From Acridotheres tristis (Eukaryota > Chordata > Aves > Passeriformes > Sturnidae): 64,000 nt of DNA. A program made the position numbers and the translations under genes. Location of the stretch: assembly GCA_037013685.1 (NCBI GenBank), contig CM072889.1, positions 4,287,976 to 4,351,975 of the forward strand. The letters are read 5' to 3'. The notes below the pieces were generated by a model. The model was not told the DNA's origin. It searched no databases and saw only the letters and a program-made list of their open reading frames with translations. Below, piece by piece: positions 1 through 11,642 of this stretch; the stretch's first letter is position 1, and each line of letters opens with the position of its first letter.

Positions 1-256
1 GCCACTTAGGAAATTGGGAACCAGGACTGTCAGCAGAGGATTCTGGTGCAGACTGGAGAGGAGGCTTCTTCCTAGATGCTTTACCTCTGACTTTTGCAAG
101 TTTGCTGCTGTTGTCCATCGAGGCAGCTCTTCTCCTTGGTGCTTTTCCACTTTTGCCACCCTCAGGATTGAGCATCCACCAAGAGCTCTTCCCTGTGGCT
201 TCATTATGGACTTTAATAAACTTGCTGTGCAGGGACAGGTTATGTCGAATAGAATT
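1..256 (-). CDS. FOXO4: FOXO4 coding exon 2, 5' part (partial, runs off left edge)
   Basis: This is the second FOXO4 coding exon. It opens at 256 after a polypyrimidine tract and CAG acceptor (minus strand) and joins exon 1 in phase 0. It completes the forkhead domain: recognition helix [13 protein letters not shown] (about residues 129-141), then wing segments ending in [20 protein letters not shown]. The second AKT site with the nuclear localisation basic patch is RRRAASMD (Ser174). A Lys/Arg and Ser/Pro-rich segment follows and is open to base 1. The rest of this exon, normally encoding the transactivation domain and third AKT site, lies outside the window, so the gene is truncated by the window edge and not broken. 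Confidence 0.93.
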
Positions 257-3200
257 CTGAAAAAAAAAGAAACAAAACCCACAAAATGTGAGGACCTGAC
301 AGTTGACACACCTCTCAACTAGAAACCTCACAAGCTTAAACACATTCAGACAGTATCCAGAGAAGAAGTTGTAACAAAAAGCTATCCATAAAAACCTGCT
401 ATTTCTGTCTGAACACGCTTTGCAGCATTAGCAAGTAGTGCCATGTTTCACTGCAATATCAAGGCTGAAGCTACCATGACAACTAGCAGCTTTCAGCTAG
501 CCAAATGCTAACACAAAAGAACTTTAAAGACCATACAGAATCTGCAAAATATTAGGCATATCATACAGTAAGTAAACAAGTTCTCAAATACAACCTGCAA
601 TTTCAACATGAGCCTACCTGAATTTGAGCTATTGCTGTTCCTATCCTTTTGTCAACCTCTCTAACCAGCATAAGCCTGGCTAATTTTTTAAATGTTTATA
701 TGGCCAGTTTTCAGTCAGATTCCAGCAGAGCAAAACAGTGAATCCAACGGACTGGGTGAAGAGAAATGGCAAAATGCTTGTATTCAGTGCACCCATTAAC
801 ATCTCCACCCCAAAACTAGAGAAATTAGAAAGAAACTTTAAGGAGGGAGACTGCCAGGCTCCCTCTGCATGGAGGCTGTGTGATTTCCTTGGTGCATGTT
901 TCTGACAGGATAAGATGCTCAGTGGATACTGTACTCCCACACAGTACATGCCAATTATAGCCTCTCCCATCTTTCTGCTAGGTAAGACACATTCTTTGCC
1001 TCTCCCAGTTGCCTCTTTTTAGCTTAGCTTTGCTGAGAACTGCAAACTAACATGTCCGTACACCATAATCAAACTCAATTTTCATCCTGCAACTGATAAA
1101 CTCCCCAGTATTTTAAAATCAGGAAGCACCAATCTCATTGTTTGAACAGATTCTCCATAAACTCCCCTTGAGACCTATGCATTACTTGATACCTGCACTT
1201 AATTTTTTCAGATGGCCAAATTACAGATCATTAAAAAATGCTGCATTGGAAACACAATAGGGGTCCAAGCACAACATCTTTTTCATCTAAACTGAAAGTT
1301 ACATAACAACCTTCAGCTTTCATGCATACACTCTTAATTCTGAACAAATTAGCTGTGCTTTTATCATTTTTTCCACCAACTCTCAACACAGTTCTTTCCT
1401 GTCTGCTGCTTTCCCTCTCCCCACCCTTTTCCTCCCGGAAAAGTCCTCTCCATGCTAATTTTGGCCAACTCACCAAAAGTACTATCCTAGAAAAAAGTAG
1501 ACTCAGATAGATAAACAATACAGGCAAAGTGGAAAGTTTTCATGGAGATTAAAGAGATCTGAGAATCATCCTGGCTTAGCCTTCATTTTAACCTTTGGCT
1601 GTTGAGGAGTTGAGAAGACTGGCTGCTTGCTTCAACTGGTATCAAAGAACACACATGTTCTTAATTGGAGAGTGACTGCACAGCCAGAGCTTCATGGAAC
1701 ATGTGTCAGTCAATGCTCTTACACAGTATTATTATTTGTGCTGCTCACAGTAATAACTGTACAACAGTCCTCCCTGGCATCTTCTCTAAATAAAACTTTC
1801 CCTTCCTTCAAGTGTTGAAACAAGTAATTCAGATTGGTGCACTGTCTCCTGCAAGGCTGCTGCTTTCATTTCCAAAGAATCCCACCCCTTTTCCCAAGTA
1901 AATGTGCATAACTTTGAATGCAGACTGCTGCAGCAGTAAGAACCACTAAGTTATCACTAATTCTTCATTTATTCTCCTGAAAGTAGCCTGTGAACTCATG
2001 ATGGCATCTTGGGTATCATAAGAGACAATTTATGTAACAAATTTTTAGCTGAAAAGCAGCTTGAAATAAGACATCTTGGAATAAGAATAGGATTTACATG
2101 AACACAATGAAGCCTGGTATCTTTTATAAAACAGTCTCAAAGTTATTTTACATGTTACTGCAGAACTGACATAAGCTATAGAAACAGATAATTGCTGTAC
2201 CACTCCTTCCTTTCTCATCTTCAAACTCTCATCCTTCTGTAACACAAACATCTGTGACCCTATAAGCCAGTTCAGAGAGCAAACCAAACTGAAGAGTAGC
2301 CTTATCCTTCCTTGGAAACTACTTTTCCTGCCTCTTTTATCTCTGTTTTTTAAACTACCTCACCGTGGGGGTCAAGCACTGAAAACTAAAGAAGAGAACA
2401 GAATGTGTAGTTGGAAGCAGAAGAAAAAAAACTGAATATTTCTTTCAACAAGATTAACTGTTATCTAAACTGCAATGCCTCAGTTATCACTTTTGCACCT
2501 CTCCTGCAGACTGTGGGAGGACTGCACCACAGTGCCCTGAGCCCTAAGTCACCTGCAGGACCCACCTTGCCTGCAAGGCTGCAGACTCAAGCCCAGACAG
2601 TGTGTCCCAAATTGCAACTGAATCCATGCACCCACCAGCCTGGGTGCAGCAGGACAGCACCAGAATGCACCTGCTAGAGTGATTCAATACACCTAACACA
2701 TGGAGGGAACCCTCAAATCTCACTGAGAAAGCCAGGGACAGAACAATTATCCTAAAATAATCACATAACTGCAAGTCAGACCTGACAGAAGAGGAAATGA
2801 CAGAGTTCAGTCACCCAGGCAACTCTGACATATTTCCTTTCTCGATGTTGAGCAATCCACACCAGAAACATACAGATGAAATTAACTTTTTAGATGTTCA
2901 ACTTTAGCAGTGTGGGAGGCTCCCAGTTGGCCTAAGCATCTGCAAAACACACAAGGTGTTGACTCTGCAACTCTTTGATCATAAAGAAGCATGGCCTGAA
3001 GGAAGAGGTGCAGGTAGGAATCATTCAAATCCTTAGGAACATCTTCAGCCACTAGATAGGGGAGGTTATTGCTATTTATTTAGGTATTGCTATTTATTTA
3101 GGTATCTTATAGTGGTATTTATGGCTGCATGTTAAGCATTGCCATCAAAAAAATGCCAGCCTGTGTCTCTAAATCCATCACAGATCAAAGATGTTTTCTG

Positions 3201-5934
3201 CAAACCACATTCAGATAAAACCAGTCTGAAATTAAGGAAAGATCGTATGCAAAAAAATCAAGTTTGGCTAGTGACATTTATTGTATATTGAAGGGTGGAC
3301 CATTCCCCTGGTCATAACCACTGTGTCTTCAAACTAGGATATATGGACTAGCCACAGAAGTGTGGCTAGCAGCTTATGCAAACAATTCCCTAAATCTTAG
3401 TTACCAGAACATTAAGTCTCCTTCTTTGATAAAATCTCTTAGCCACAGTTAAAGGACAGCAACATTTCTCACCATCAAACCAGGCCTGCTCCTACACCAA
3501 CATTAATGCTGCTGTGGATCCTGCTCAGCACCAAACAGTGCTCTGGTCTCACATCAGGGAATTAGCCACAGGAACTGGTAGCACAACCAAACTATTCTCC
3601 TGCCCAGTCAACCTCATGGGCAACTGCCACAGATACCACGGAAAATGCTCAGGTGAAGTAAATACAGAAGACTGAAGGCCACTGAGAACCTTTCCAGGGG
3701 ACTATACAGCTTTGTAGTTACAGCTGAGGTTCCCTACGAGAAAACTGAAGTTTACAGGAGCAGAAGGAGGCTTCATCCATGTAGCAATGGTGCATGGGCT
3801 GTGCTAGCAGAGCACTCAGGGCCAAGCACAAGCTATGCTTAGAAAGACAAGACACAGCAGCTACCCTTCCAGGAGACACAGTGGCTCCCTTCCTTTTCTG
3901 GCCATTTTCCCAGGAAATATCAAGTTTAAACTACAAACAGAGGGTCAGATTTCTTAACAAAAAGACTCTCTAAAGGATGAGTGACCGAAAAAAAAAAATT
4001 TAAAATCTGTGCAATCACTGCAGCTGCCTATAATACACTCTCACTGCCTTGGAGGCATACAAAGAACTTGGTCTCATCCCAGTGCAAGCCCATGTTCCAC
4101 GTGTTCCCCTGCCAGGCCTATAATTGTGCAGAATTATCATTTGCCATGGCATTCTTGGGAGGCTGCGAGGGGAGAACACTCTGCCTGCTGTATTTGTCAG
4201 TGCCTGTCTCAGTCACTTGGCTACAAAGGCTTCAGGATAAATTCTTCCTTGTAGAGATTTTGCACCAGCAAGTAAACAACTGCTCCAGAGCCAGGGAATT
4301 GAAACACTTCCCCAGCAATCCCCTTCCAGAAGACACACATGAGCACAGACGTCAAGCTCAGCAGACAAGGATCTCTATCTCAGGAAGAACATTTTCCTTT
4401 CTGTAATCTTTCAGCAGGAGGCCAGAAGAAGATCATAGCTCTCTTAAAAGCAAAGACTGAGGTGATTTACAAGACAGGCAGGCACACACAACAAAAGCTG
4501 TTCAGGATTAGATAGAACAGAAGAAACTTGTTGGAACAAGTAACACCAGCAGCCCAGGAGCAGCTTTCTCTGAGGACTGCCTGGAAAACTGAGCTGTGTA
4601 GCAATGAATTCAGCAAAGCAGCTTTCCAGAAAAAACTGGCAAGGAGCAGGGAAGAGTAACAGCAAAATCTTCAAGTAATTTGACTGGCATTGTACGAAGA
4701 TTAATCTTCACTGAGCTTTTCCTGACTTTTGAGGGGAACAACCATGGTCAACAAGGCTTAAAAGAAAAAAAAATTCTCATATTTCATACTTCTTCAAGGC
4801 ATTACATGAACGGTCTATTAGTGCCACTTTAAGAAGGGCTAAGTGTATGTTGCTATACTGTGACGGTTGGCCCTCTTCACATCTGAGTACTCCTCAGTTT
4901 TCTTCAACCTAGAATACAGGACACCTGGTGACCCCACACCTGCACTACTGTCCTACTTCTCTGCACTGCCACCAGTCTCATTTTCCATACCCAGCACTCC
5001 ACCATACATTCTCCCATCCATAACATCCTGCCATGCCCAGCTGCCCTCCTTCCACCTCACCTACACCAGACTACATGCTGTGGCCAGACCATTTAAGAAC
5101 TAATGGAATTAAAAGGTAAAATACTCTGTTAAGAGAAAGATGATGGACAACATCCACCTGTGTACAGCAGGTTTCCATGCTGGATCCTCAGTATGACATC
5201 TGAACAACCCTCATTTAGGTCCTGTTCTTTATTTCCCCCCTGCTTTAAGGAAACCCAGCTAGGCTGTCAGCAGCCAGGACTAAGCACATCACTAATATCA
5301 CATGAATGCATTTGGGCCACATGAGGTAGAATCCAGCAGTTTCTACCCACCCTCAGCTACACTGGATTCAAACAGCCAGACCCTCCCTCCCCTTTGCAAG
5401 GCAGAAACTTCCAAGAAATCAAAATAAACCAAAACTAACAGAGAACAGCAGATACAATACCATTAAAGAGTAGGTGGACTTAAATAAAGTACCAGCGATG
5501 ACAGCAATGACATTGCTATTCCAACTCACATACTTCTTCACTTTTTGTGTCAGAAGATCTAATGGGGAGTTGTAACCTGTCAGGCTCATGATCTTAGGAA
5601 TAAACACTACAGGCTTTCTCAACGCAGTCACAGAAAGCAGCCTTTCTTCACAGGCTGAGGTCAGTAGCTCTGTTTAGCAGAGACACCCCCAGACTCCACA
5701 CTGCGCCTCACCTATGCATAAACCTGTACCAGGCTGAAGGCTGGGCAGAATTACACTTTGCTCAGAGCCAATATGCTGAGCTGAAATTTTATGTTTCCTT
5801 TTGGTTTATGGCATCCATTCAGTTTTGGTTCAGTGAGGAAACACAGGGAAATATTCTGAATGTCTTCTCTAACTACTGCAGCCTTCCAGTACCTAAATGG
5901 GGCATACAAGGAATCAGGAGAGGAAGTGTTTACA

Positions 5935-6205
5935 AGGGCATAAAGTGATAGGACCAAGGGGAATGGCTTCAAACTGGGAGTAGGTTTAGATTGGATATTA
6001 AGAAAGTCTTCCCTGTGAGGGTGGTGAGGCCCTGGCACAGGCTGCCCCAGAAAAGCTGTGGCTGCCCCATCCCTGGAAGTGTTCAAGGCCAGGTTGGATG
6101 TAGCTTGAAGCAAACATGATCTATTAGAAGGCATCCCTGCCCACAGCAGGGATATAGAATGAGATGATCTTTAAGGTCTCTTCCAAACCATTCTGTAATC
6201 CTCTA
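5935..6205 (+). repeat. CR1 LINE 3'-end fragment in FOXO4 intron 1
   Basis: The sequence shows the CR1 3' hallmarks: GATAGGACCAAGGGGAATGG, then GTTTAGATTGGATATTAAG, then GGCACAGGCTGCCCC, then CATCCCTGGAAGTGTTCAAG. It ends with GGTCTCTTCCAAACCATTCT. CR1 is the dominant avian non-LTR retrotransposon and copies are usually 5'-truncated as here. The start is approximate because of decay. Confidence 0.85.
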
Positions 6206-7082
6206 TCTTGAAATTAGCATTACCAAAAGTCAAAGTAAACCCAGTACTGCCACCAGATGTTCACATTCAAGTAAAGCGTTTCTTAGTGAAATTAAAGAAA
6301 GTTCTGATAATGATATGGCCCCTTATCGGTTCAAGTTAAGAACCTAAGGTTTTGACAAATCTGAGGAAAAAAAACCAACAAAAAAACCAGAAAAAACACC
6401 AACTCTGAAAGGATACAGGGACATACTAGCAGCTCTAAAGAAAGAGCGAATGTGCCTATTTTAGGAACTTATCATTGCTTATTTGCAGATCTGATTCAAG
6501 AAAAAAACCAAAAAAGTTGTCTGACTGATAGTCAGCACACCAATAAATAATGAACTTTTCAACTTTACCAAAACTAGTGCTCACATGATTTTGTATCTAC
6601 TGAACTGGAATTTACTTGCAAGGCATAAAGACAGCCTGGCACAATCTAGCAGCCACAGCACAGCATAAATAGTGCAGAAGATGGACAGGCTTGCTTTTGT
6701 CTCCTGGCCTCTTCTCTTTCATGGAAGAGCTTCAGAGGGCCACAGGATGAGCAGCTGCTCCAACCTGAGGGAGCTCTGCACATGCTCTGCCAGGAGATCG
6801 GATATCCAGAGCTCTGGGAGAGGCTGGGGACCATCAGAGCCAGCACTGAGGCACTGAAAGCCAGTGAAGAGACTATGACTGAGCCCTCAGCCAGGTCTCC
6901 TGATCCATCTGGTCAACATTTAATATCAGCTACATGCAATATGCACATAACACAAGGCTGGAATGGAAGGCTTTTCAGGAAAAGGCTGCCTACTCTAACA
7001 AAGATTACGAACTAGACATCTGTTTTAGATAAACAGAGCACTTGGTAATTTAAATTCATAATACAGCCGCTTGAGCTGTTGC

Positions 7083-7133
7083 ATATATATATATATATAT
7101 ATAGACATACACATATACATAGACATATATGTG
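7083..7133. repeat. AT dinucleotide microsatellite
   Basis: A pure AT run of about 20 bases (7083-7102) is followed by a degenerate ATA/CATA-rich tail to about 7133. Probably length-polymorphic; no function is implied. Confidence 0.85.
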
Positions 7134-10100
7134 AATGAACATACATATATCCATGCACACATTTGAAATAAATACGGAGCACCAGGATGCAGAGGGTGTG
7201 ACATCAGTTTCCCATAATTAGCGTAACAGTGCAGAATCATTCACACCCAAGGAAGGATTATGAAGCTCCACAACACACCCTGCAAGAACACTTCTGCCTT
7301 GCAGGCTGGTTAATTCTTCACTTCAGTTGAATTGCTGCAGGGAAAGAACAGACTGCACACACAGCAAATCTGTCCTTTACAAGGTGCTTGAAGCACTTCA
7401 AGAACAGCAAACATCATCTTCCTCGAAAACACATATTCTTCCGGAATTCATGGAGGTTACCCCCTGGCAGTCTGCAACAGCTGCACTTCCCCCAACTGTA
7501 TAGTGGAGTAGGACAGCTCTAAATTAATTACAAAACAACAATGAGTTTATGGGGTTTATATTAACTAAAGTAGATTAAGAGTTTTTAAAGACATTGGCTT
7601 TAATTACTTATTCAAAATTTTCTATTAAACAGCACTACATACAAACAAAATGCATTATCAGTTTGGCTCTGTCCAAATGAGACAGAAATGCCAGAACTCT
7701 AGAGCTGTACCACCATCTTAACAGGCATCAAAATGCTACAGCTCCCTTTAACAGCAGTTTCACATTTATTTCCTTTATGCAAATCATTCATCTCAAAATC
7801 GAGAACTTGCTAAAGCTAAGACAACTCAAGAAGTTTTTGTTTTCTTTACAGATTAATGAACTCCCAAAACATACAAACAGAGCTTCACAGCTCAAAAATA
7901 ACAAGGAAGAAAAAACCAAAAAAACCAGACAAGTCCATTCCGCAAGTGAAGACATGTCTTCTGTTCACCCAGTTTGTCTTAAATATGCACCTATTCATTT
8001 TAATCTAAGTACACAAAAGTCAAATTGAACTGACTTGACTAACTCCCCATCTGTAAACATGTAAATGTCTGACCTCCCTTCACTTAAGGCATCTGAATGC
8101 AAACAGGTGAAGGTCAGTAAAACAAGCAAAACCTATTGCAAATCCATGTAACTGTGAGTTAACAGAAAAAAAGACTAGAAGTAAGTTCCATGGTCACACA
8201 TCCTGCCAAGCTCTGCCAACAGGATTTTGTGAGTGAGCAGGAAAGAAAATGTATTGTATTTCTATCATGGTTTTCTGTTTGCTAGTCAAAGGCAAGAACT
8301 TTAAACTGCCCTAATCATAAGACAGGCTCATTCCCACCACAGTTGTTGTTGTTCTGCCCGCCCTCATCTTTCTTGGCAAAAAAAATTCTTTTTCTTCTCC
8401 CTCTAAAGCCAGAATTACTCTGCTCCCAGACTGAAAAAACACACTAAAAAGTCAATCACAGAAAAGCTACGACAGCATCTAGGCAGGAATCTCACTCTCG
8501 TGTATTTACAAGTTTGCACAGTGAGCTTCTGGTACTTAAATCTACCTGTACATGCCTGAAAAGTGACACATTATTAAAACACAGAGTAAAACCAAAGGCT
8601 AATGGTCCCATTACACGTGAATGGATATAACAAAAGAACAGCCATACTGAGTCAAGCCAGAAGTGTACTTATTCCAGCAGGACATTTTCACCTTCATCAC
8701 TGTATCTGGGGAACATTTCAGAAGCCACATTGAACTTTAATGTCAGGCACTACTACCAAACAGATATTCAGACATACTCCTGACAAGAAAATTCTTGACA
8801 AAACCAGTTCTGTTAAATTAAAAGAACTTAGAATGAAGGAGCATGAAGGAACAGCAGGAGCAGGAGAGTAGCCCTAGCCTGAGGAAACAAGAACTATCTT
8901 CCAGTAAGAACACCAAAACCCAAGCACAGTCCCAAATGCAGGATTCAACCAACACATAGGAGTAACAGAAAATAATCCATACTAGTTAAAGTAGATGCAC
9001 TCTCTAGGAACTGTCAGTGAGTGATGAATATGAAAGGTGAAAAGTTTTGTATTGACATATAGCAGCCCAAGCTGTGACAGCTGCATCCTTCTCACCATGT
9101 TTCTACCCTCTTGAGCAAATGTTTGCACTCGCACTACCACGTGGTGTGCCACTTCAGAGAGCTGAGCCAGCTGAAAGCCATCTTATCAGAAACAGACGTT
9201 TATTTATTCATTTATTGTCTGAAATTAACTCTCTGTCCTCACCTACTGCTCAGTCAAGACAAGCAGACGAACACGTGGCTAGAGTGACGGAAGCCCAAAG
9301 CCCCAAACTACGCTGGCTGAACCTCCTGCAGAACTGCAGCATGGATGAACTGCTAATAAATACTGCAAACAAGAGTGTAATTCCAGTCTGTAGTGGGAGC
9401 AACAGATCACACTCTTTAGAGTCCAGTCTCCATGGCATCCACTCTGATACATCAGGACAGGCTGAGGGGCTATTTTGCAAGCCAGCTCTCACATTTCCCT
9501 TTCTCTTTGCTGGAGTTCTTTAGACTAAAGATAAGGGAGGTCGCTACAGGAAGAGGACTAAAACAGTCTGGAGCTCTTTTAACACAGCTCTACACATGCC
9601 TATTTCCAGAATGAGAGAAGACATTGCTGGGCCTTTAGAACAGAATATTGCTTTCCCTTTTACAAACTCCAGCAGAGGCCCCCACCACGGTCCTGAAAAC
9701 AGAACTTTTTTCAAGGGACCTTCTTGAAAGCCAAGCACGCCTGCTATGACAGTTATTTATACTGAGCTTTTAGCACAGTCACGTGACAAAGAACTACGGC
9801 CTTGTGATTAAAAACTCTTCAACCAAGGCTTTACCGACACAGAAACTTGGACATAGTCTCTTAAATTACTCTCCCTTGTCTCCTGGAAAAGTTTCTAAAC
9901 GCAGAGAGCTCAAGGAGCAGCTTCGCAAGGCCATGCGATAACCACCCCCAGCAGCTGCTCCAGCTGCACACAGCCGAAGCTTGGGCTGCGTCTGAGAAGA
10001 CCCCGGAGCTTTCAGCCTAGCTAAAGCCCAGGCTCCACAGGACATTGACACCCTGACCGCAGACAAGCAGCAGCAACAGGTGAGCACGGAGCAGGCGGCG

Positions 10101-10181
10101 GGGCGAGCCAGGGCACCGCGGAGGCGCCTCCGCAGCCGCTCCTCGCTTGGCCTGTCCCTTCCGCCACGGCCTCTCACGCAC

Positions 10182-10565
10182 CTTCCAGCCAGCAGAGCTG
10201 TTGCTATCACCCTTGTCCTTGAAGTAGGGGACGGAGCGCACCATCCACTCGTAGATCTGCGCCAGCGTGAGCCGTTTCTCGGGGGCGCTCTCGATAGCCT
10301 GGCTGATGAGCTCGGCGTAGGACTGGTTGCCCCAGGCATTGCGCCGGGAGCCGCCCTTCCGCGCCACCGCGCCGCCCGCCCGCGCCCCCTCGGCCCGCCC
10401 GGGCCCTGCCGCCGCGCCGCCTGCGCCCTCCTCCACCGCGCCAGCCGCGCCGCCCGTCTCCGCCTCGGGCCGCGGCAACGGCCAGGTGCAGGAGCGGGGG
10501 CGGCTCTGCGGCTCAAAGTCAGGGTCAATATCCGGCGACGCCGCGGCCCCAGCCGGCTCCGCCAT
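10182..10565 (-). CDS. FOXO4: FOXO4 coding exon 1 (forkhead transcription factor, N-terminal part)
   Basis: This exon encodes residues 1-128 of a FOXO-class forkhead factor, a nuclear DNA-binding protein restrained by PI3K/AKT phosphorylation. The ATG at 10565-10563 is the first in frame and has G at +4. Residues 14-28 carry the FOXO N-terminal AKT/14-3-3 motif (DPDFEPQSRPRSCTW, Thr27). A low-complexity Ala/Gly-rich linker follows. The first half of the forkhead domain starts near residue 76 (RRNAWGNQSYAELISQAIE) and ends with the FOXO-specific KGDSNSSAGWK insertion. The donor at 10181-10180 splits the forkhead at the intron position conserved in all FOXO genes. The KGGSRRNAWGNQSYAE segment and the IDPDFEPQ start resemble FOXO4 more than FOXO1 or FOXO3, and the neighbouring SNX12 supports this. 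The protein continues at 256-1. Confidence 0.93.
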
Positions 10566-11642
10566 GGGCACCGCCTCAGCCCCGTCGAGAGTGCCAGGCC
10601 CGCCACCCCTTTGTGCGCCCCGGGCCCGCCGCCGCGCCGCGCCGCGCCGCTCTGTTTACCAGGGAGCAGCGCCGCTCCCTGCGCCTGCGCACGCGGAGCG
10701 CGCCGGGACTGGTAGTTCCGCCGGGACGCTAGCGGGCAGCCAGGCACTACCGGCGGACTACAGTACTCAGCGTCCCCTGCGGCGGAAGGTGGGGCGTACC
10801 CGCCGACGCGTGAGCGTGCTAGGCGGTGCCTTGATGTGACTACAGCTCCCAGCGGACATAGCAGCAACTCTGCTTACATAACTAGCCAGGGCCGATGGGG
10901 CCCTAGTCCCAACTCGATACTGGAGTAGTGATAGCGGCGTGGTGGCGGCAGCCCTGAGGTGGTCGCAGCTCCTCCACCCACCTCAGAGCACGCCGCTGCG
11001 CTCTGGGTCGGGCCCGGAGCGCCGCTCTCTCAGCCATCCCGTCACGGATGGGAGCCTATTTCCGGGACACGCCCTGGCGTAAGGCGTGATGGGTCTGCCC
11101 GTCAGAACCTCGGCAACCTTGTTCCGGGGCCTCACCATCTCCCGGCGCTGTAGTGTCCAGGGCTGGCTACGCTCCAGGCGCTGTATGATGCAGTTTCTAT
11201 GTACGTTTCTTGGCCCCACACCCCGGTTTCCAGCCGGACGCTCAGCGCGGCCGCCTCAGCTTCGCGCTTTGCCCTGTCCCGTGGTGGCTCGGCCGGGACA
11301 ACTCAGGCAACGCCAGGAGCAAGCCTGCCATGCAGGTTCCGGGGCGCGCCGAGCGAGCCCCGCGGGCTGAATACCTGCTGCGCTTATTCAGGGGGTGGCC
11401 GCTCGGCGGCGCTGTCAGGGCCGTGACTGAGCGGCCCCGAACCCTGGGTAACTACCGTTTTATGCAGGCATTCTATGCGCGCTATGCTGCGGTGCGCGGG
11501 TGGGGTGGCGGCTGAGGGGCCCCAAACCCTGAATAGCTGTCGGGTTATGTAGGCGGCGGGCGGGCCCCGTGCGGTTATGCGTGGGCAGGGAGGGCTGCGG
11601 TAGCGGGCGGAGCGGACCGGGCGGGGCGGCGGCGGCACCACC
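10566..11642. promoter_or_regulatory. Divergent CpG-island promoter between FOXO4 and SNX12
   Basis: The two start codons are 1,077 bases apart, back to back. The interval and both first exons (roughly 10070-12130) are very GC-rich and dense in CG dinucleotides, in sharp contrast to the AT-rich introns on each side. FOXO4 and SNX12 are also head to head in mammals, so the arrangement looks ancestral. Exact transcription starts cannot be placed; the GC-dense stretches at 10590-10700 (FOXO4 side) and 11560-11642 (SNX12 side) are the likely 5' UTRs. No TATA box is evident. Confidence 0.7.

Larger units (their letters stand above)
257..10181 (-). other. FOXO4: FOXO4 intron 1 (about 9.9 kb)
   Basis: Single large intron between the two forkhead half-exons. 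A long first intron splitting the forkhead domain is typical of FOXO genes. I see no coding exon, RNA gene or long open frame with recognisable similarity. It contains a CR1 3' end near 5935-6205, an (AT)n microsatellite near 7083-7133, and otherwise AT-rich unique-looking sequence. First introns of this kind often hold enhancers, but none can be identified by eye. Confidence 0.8.

Noticed and set aside
9866..10867. 333-codon minus-strand open frame overlapping FOXO4 exon 1 in another frame
   Set aside because: Arg/Ala/Pro-rich composition comes from reading the CpG island out of frame; the FOXO4 frame in the same DNA has clear domain similarity.
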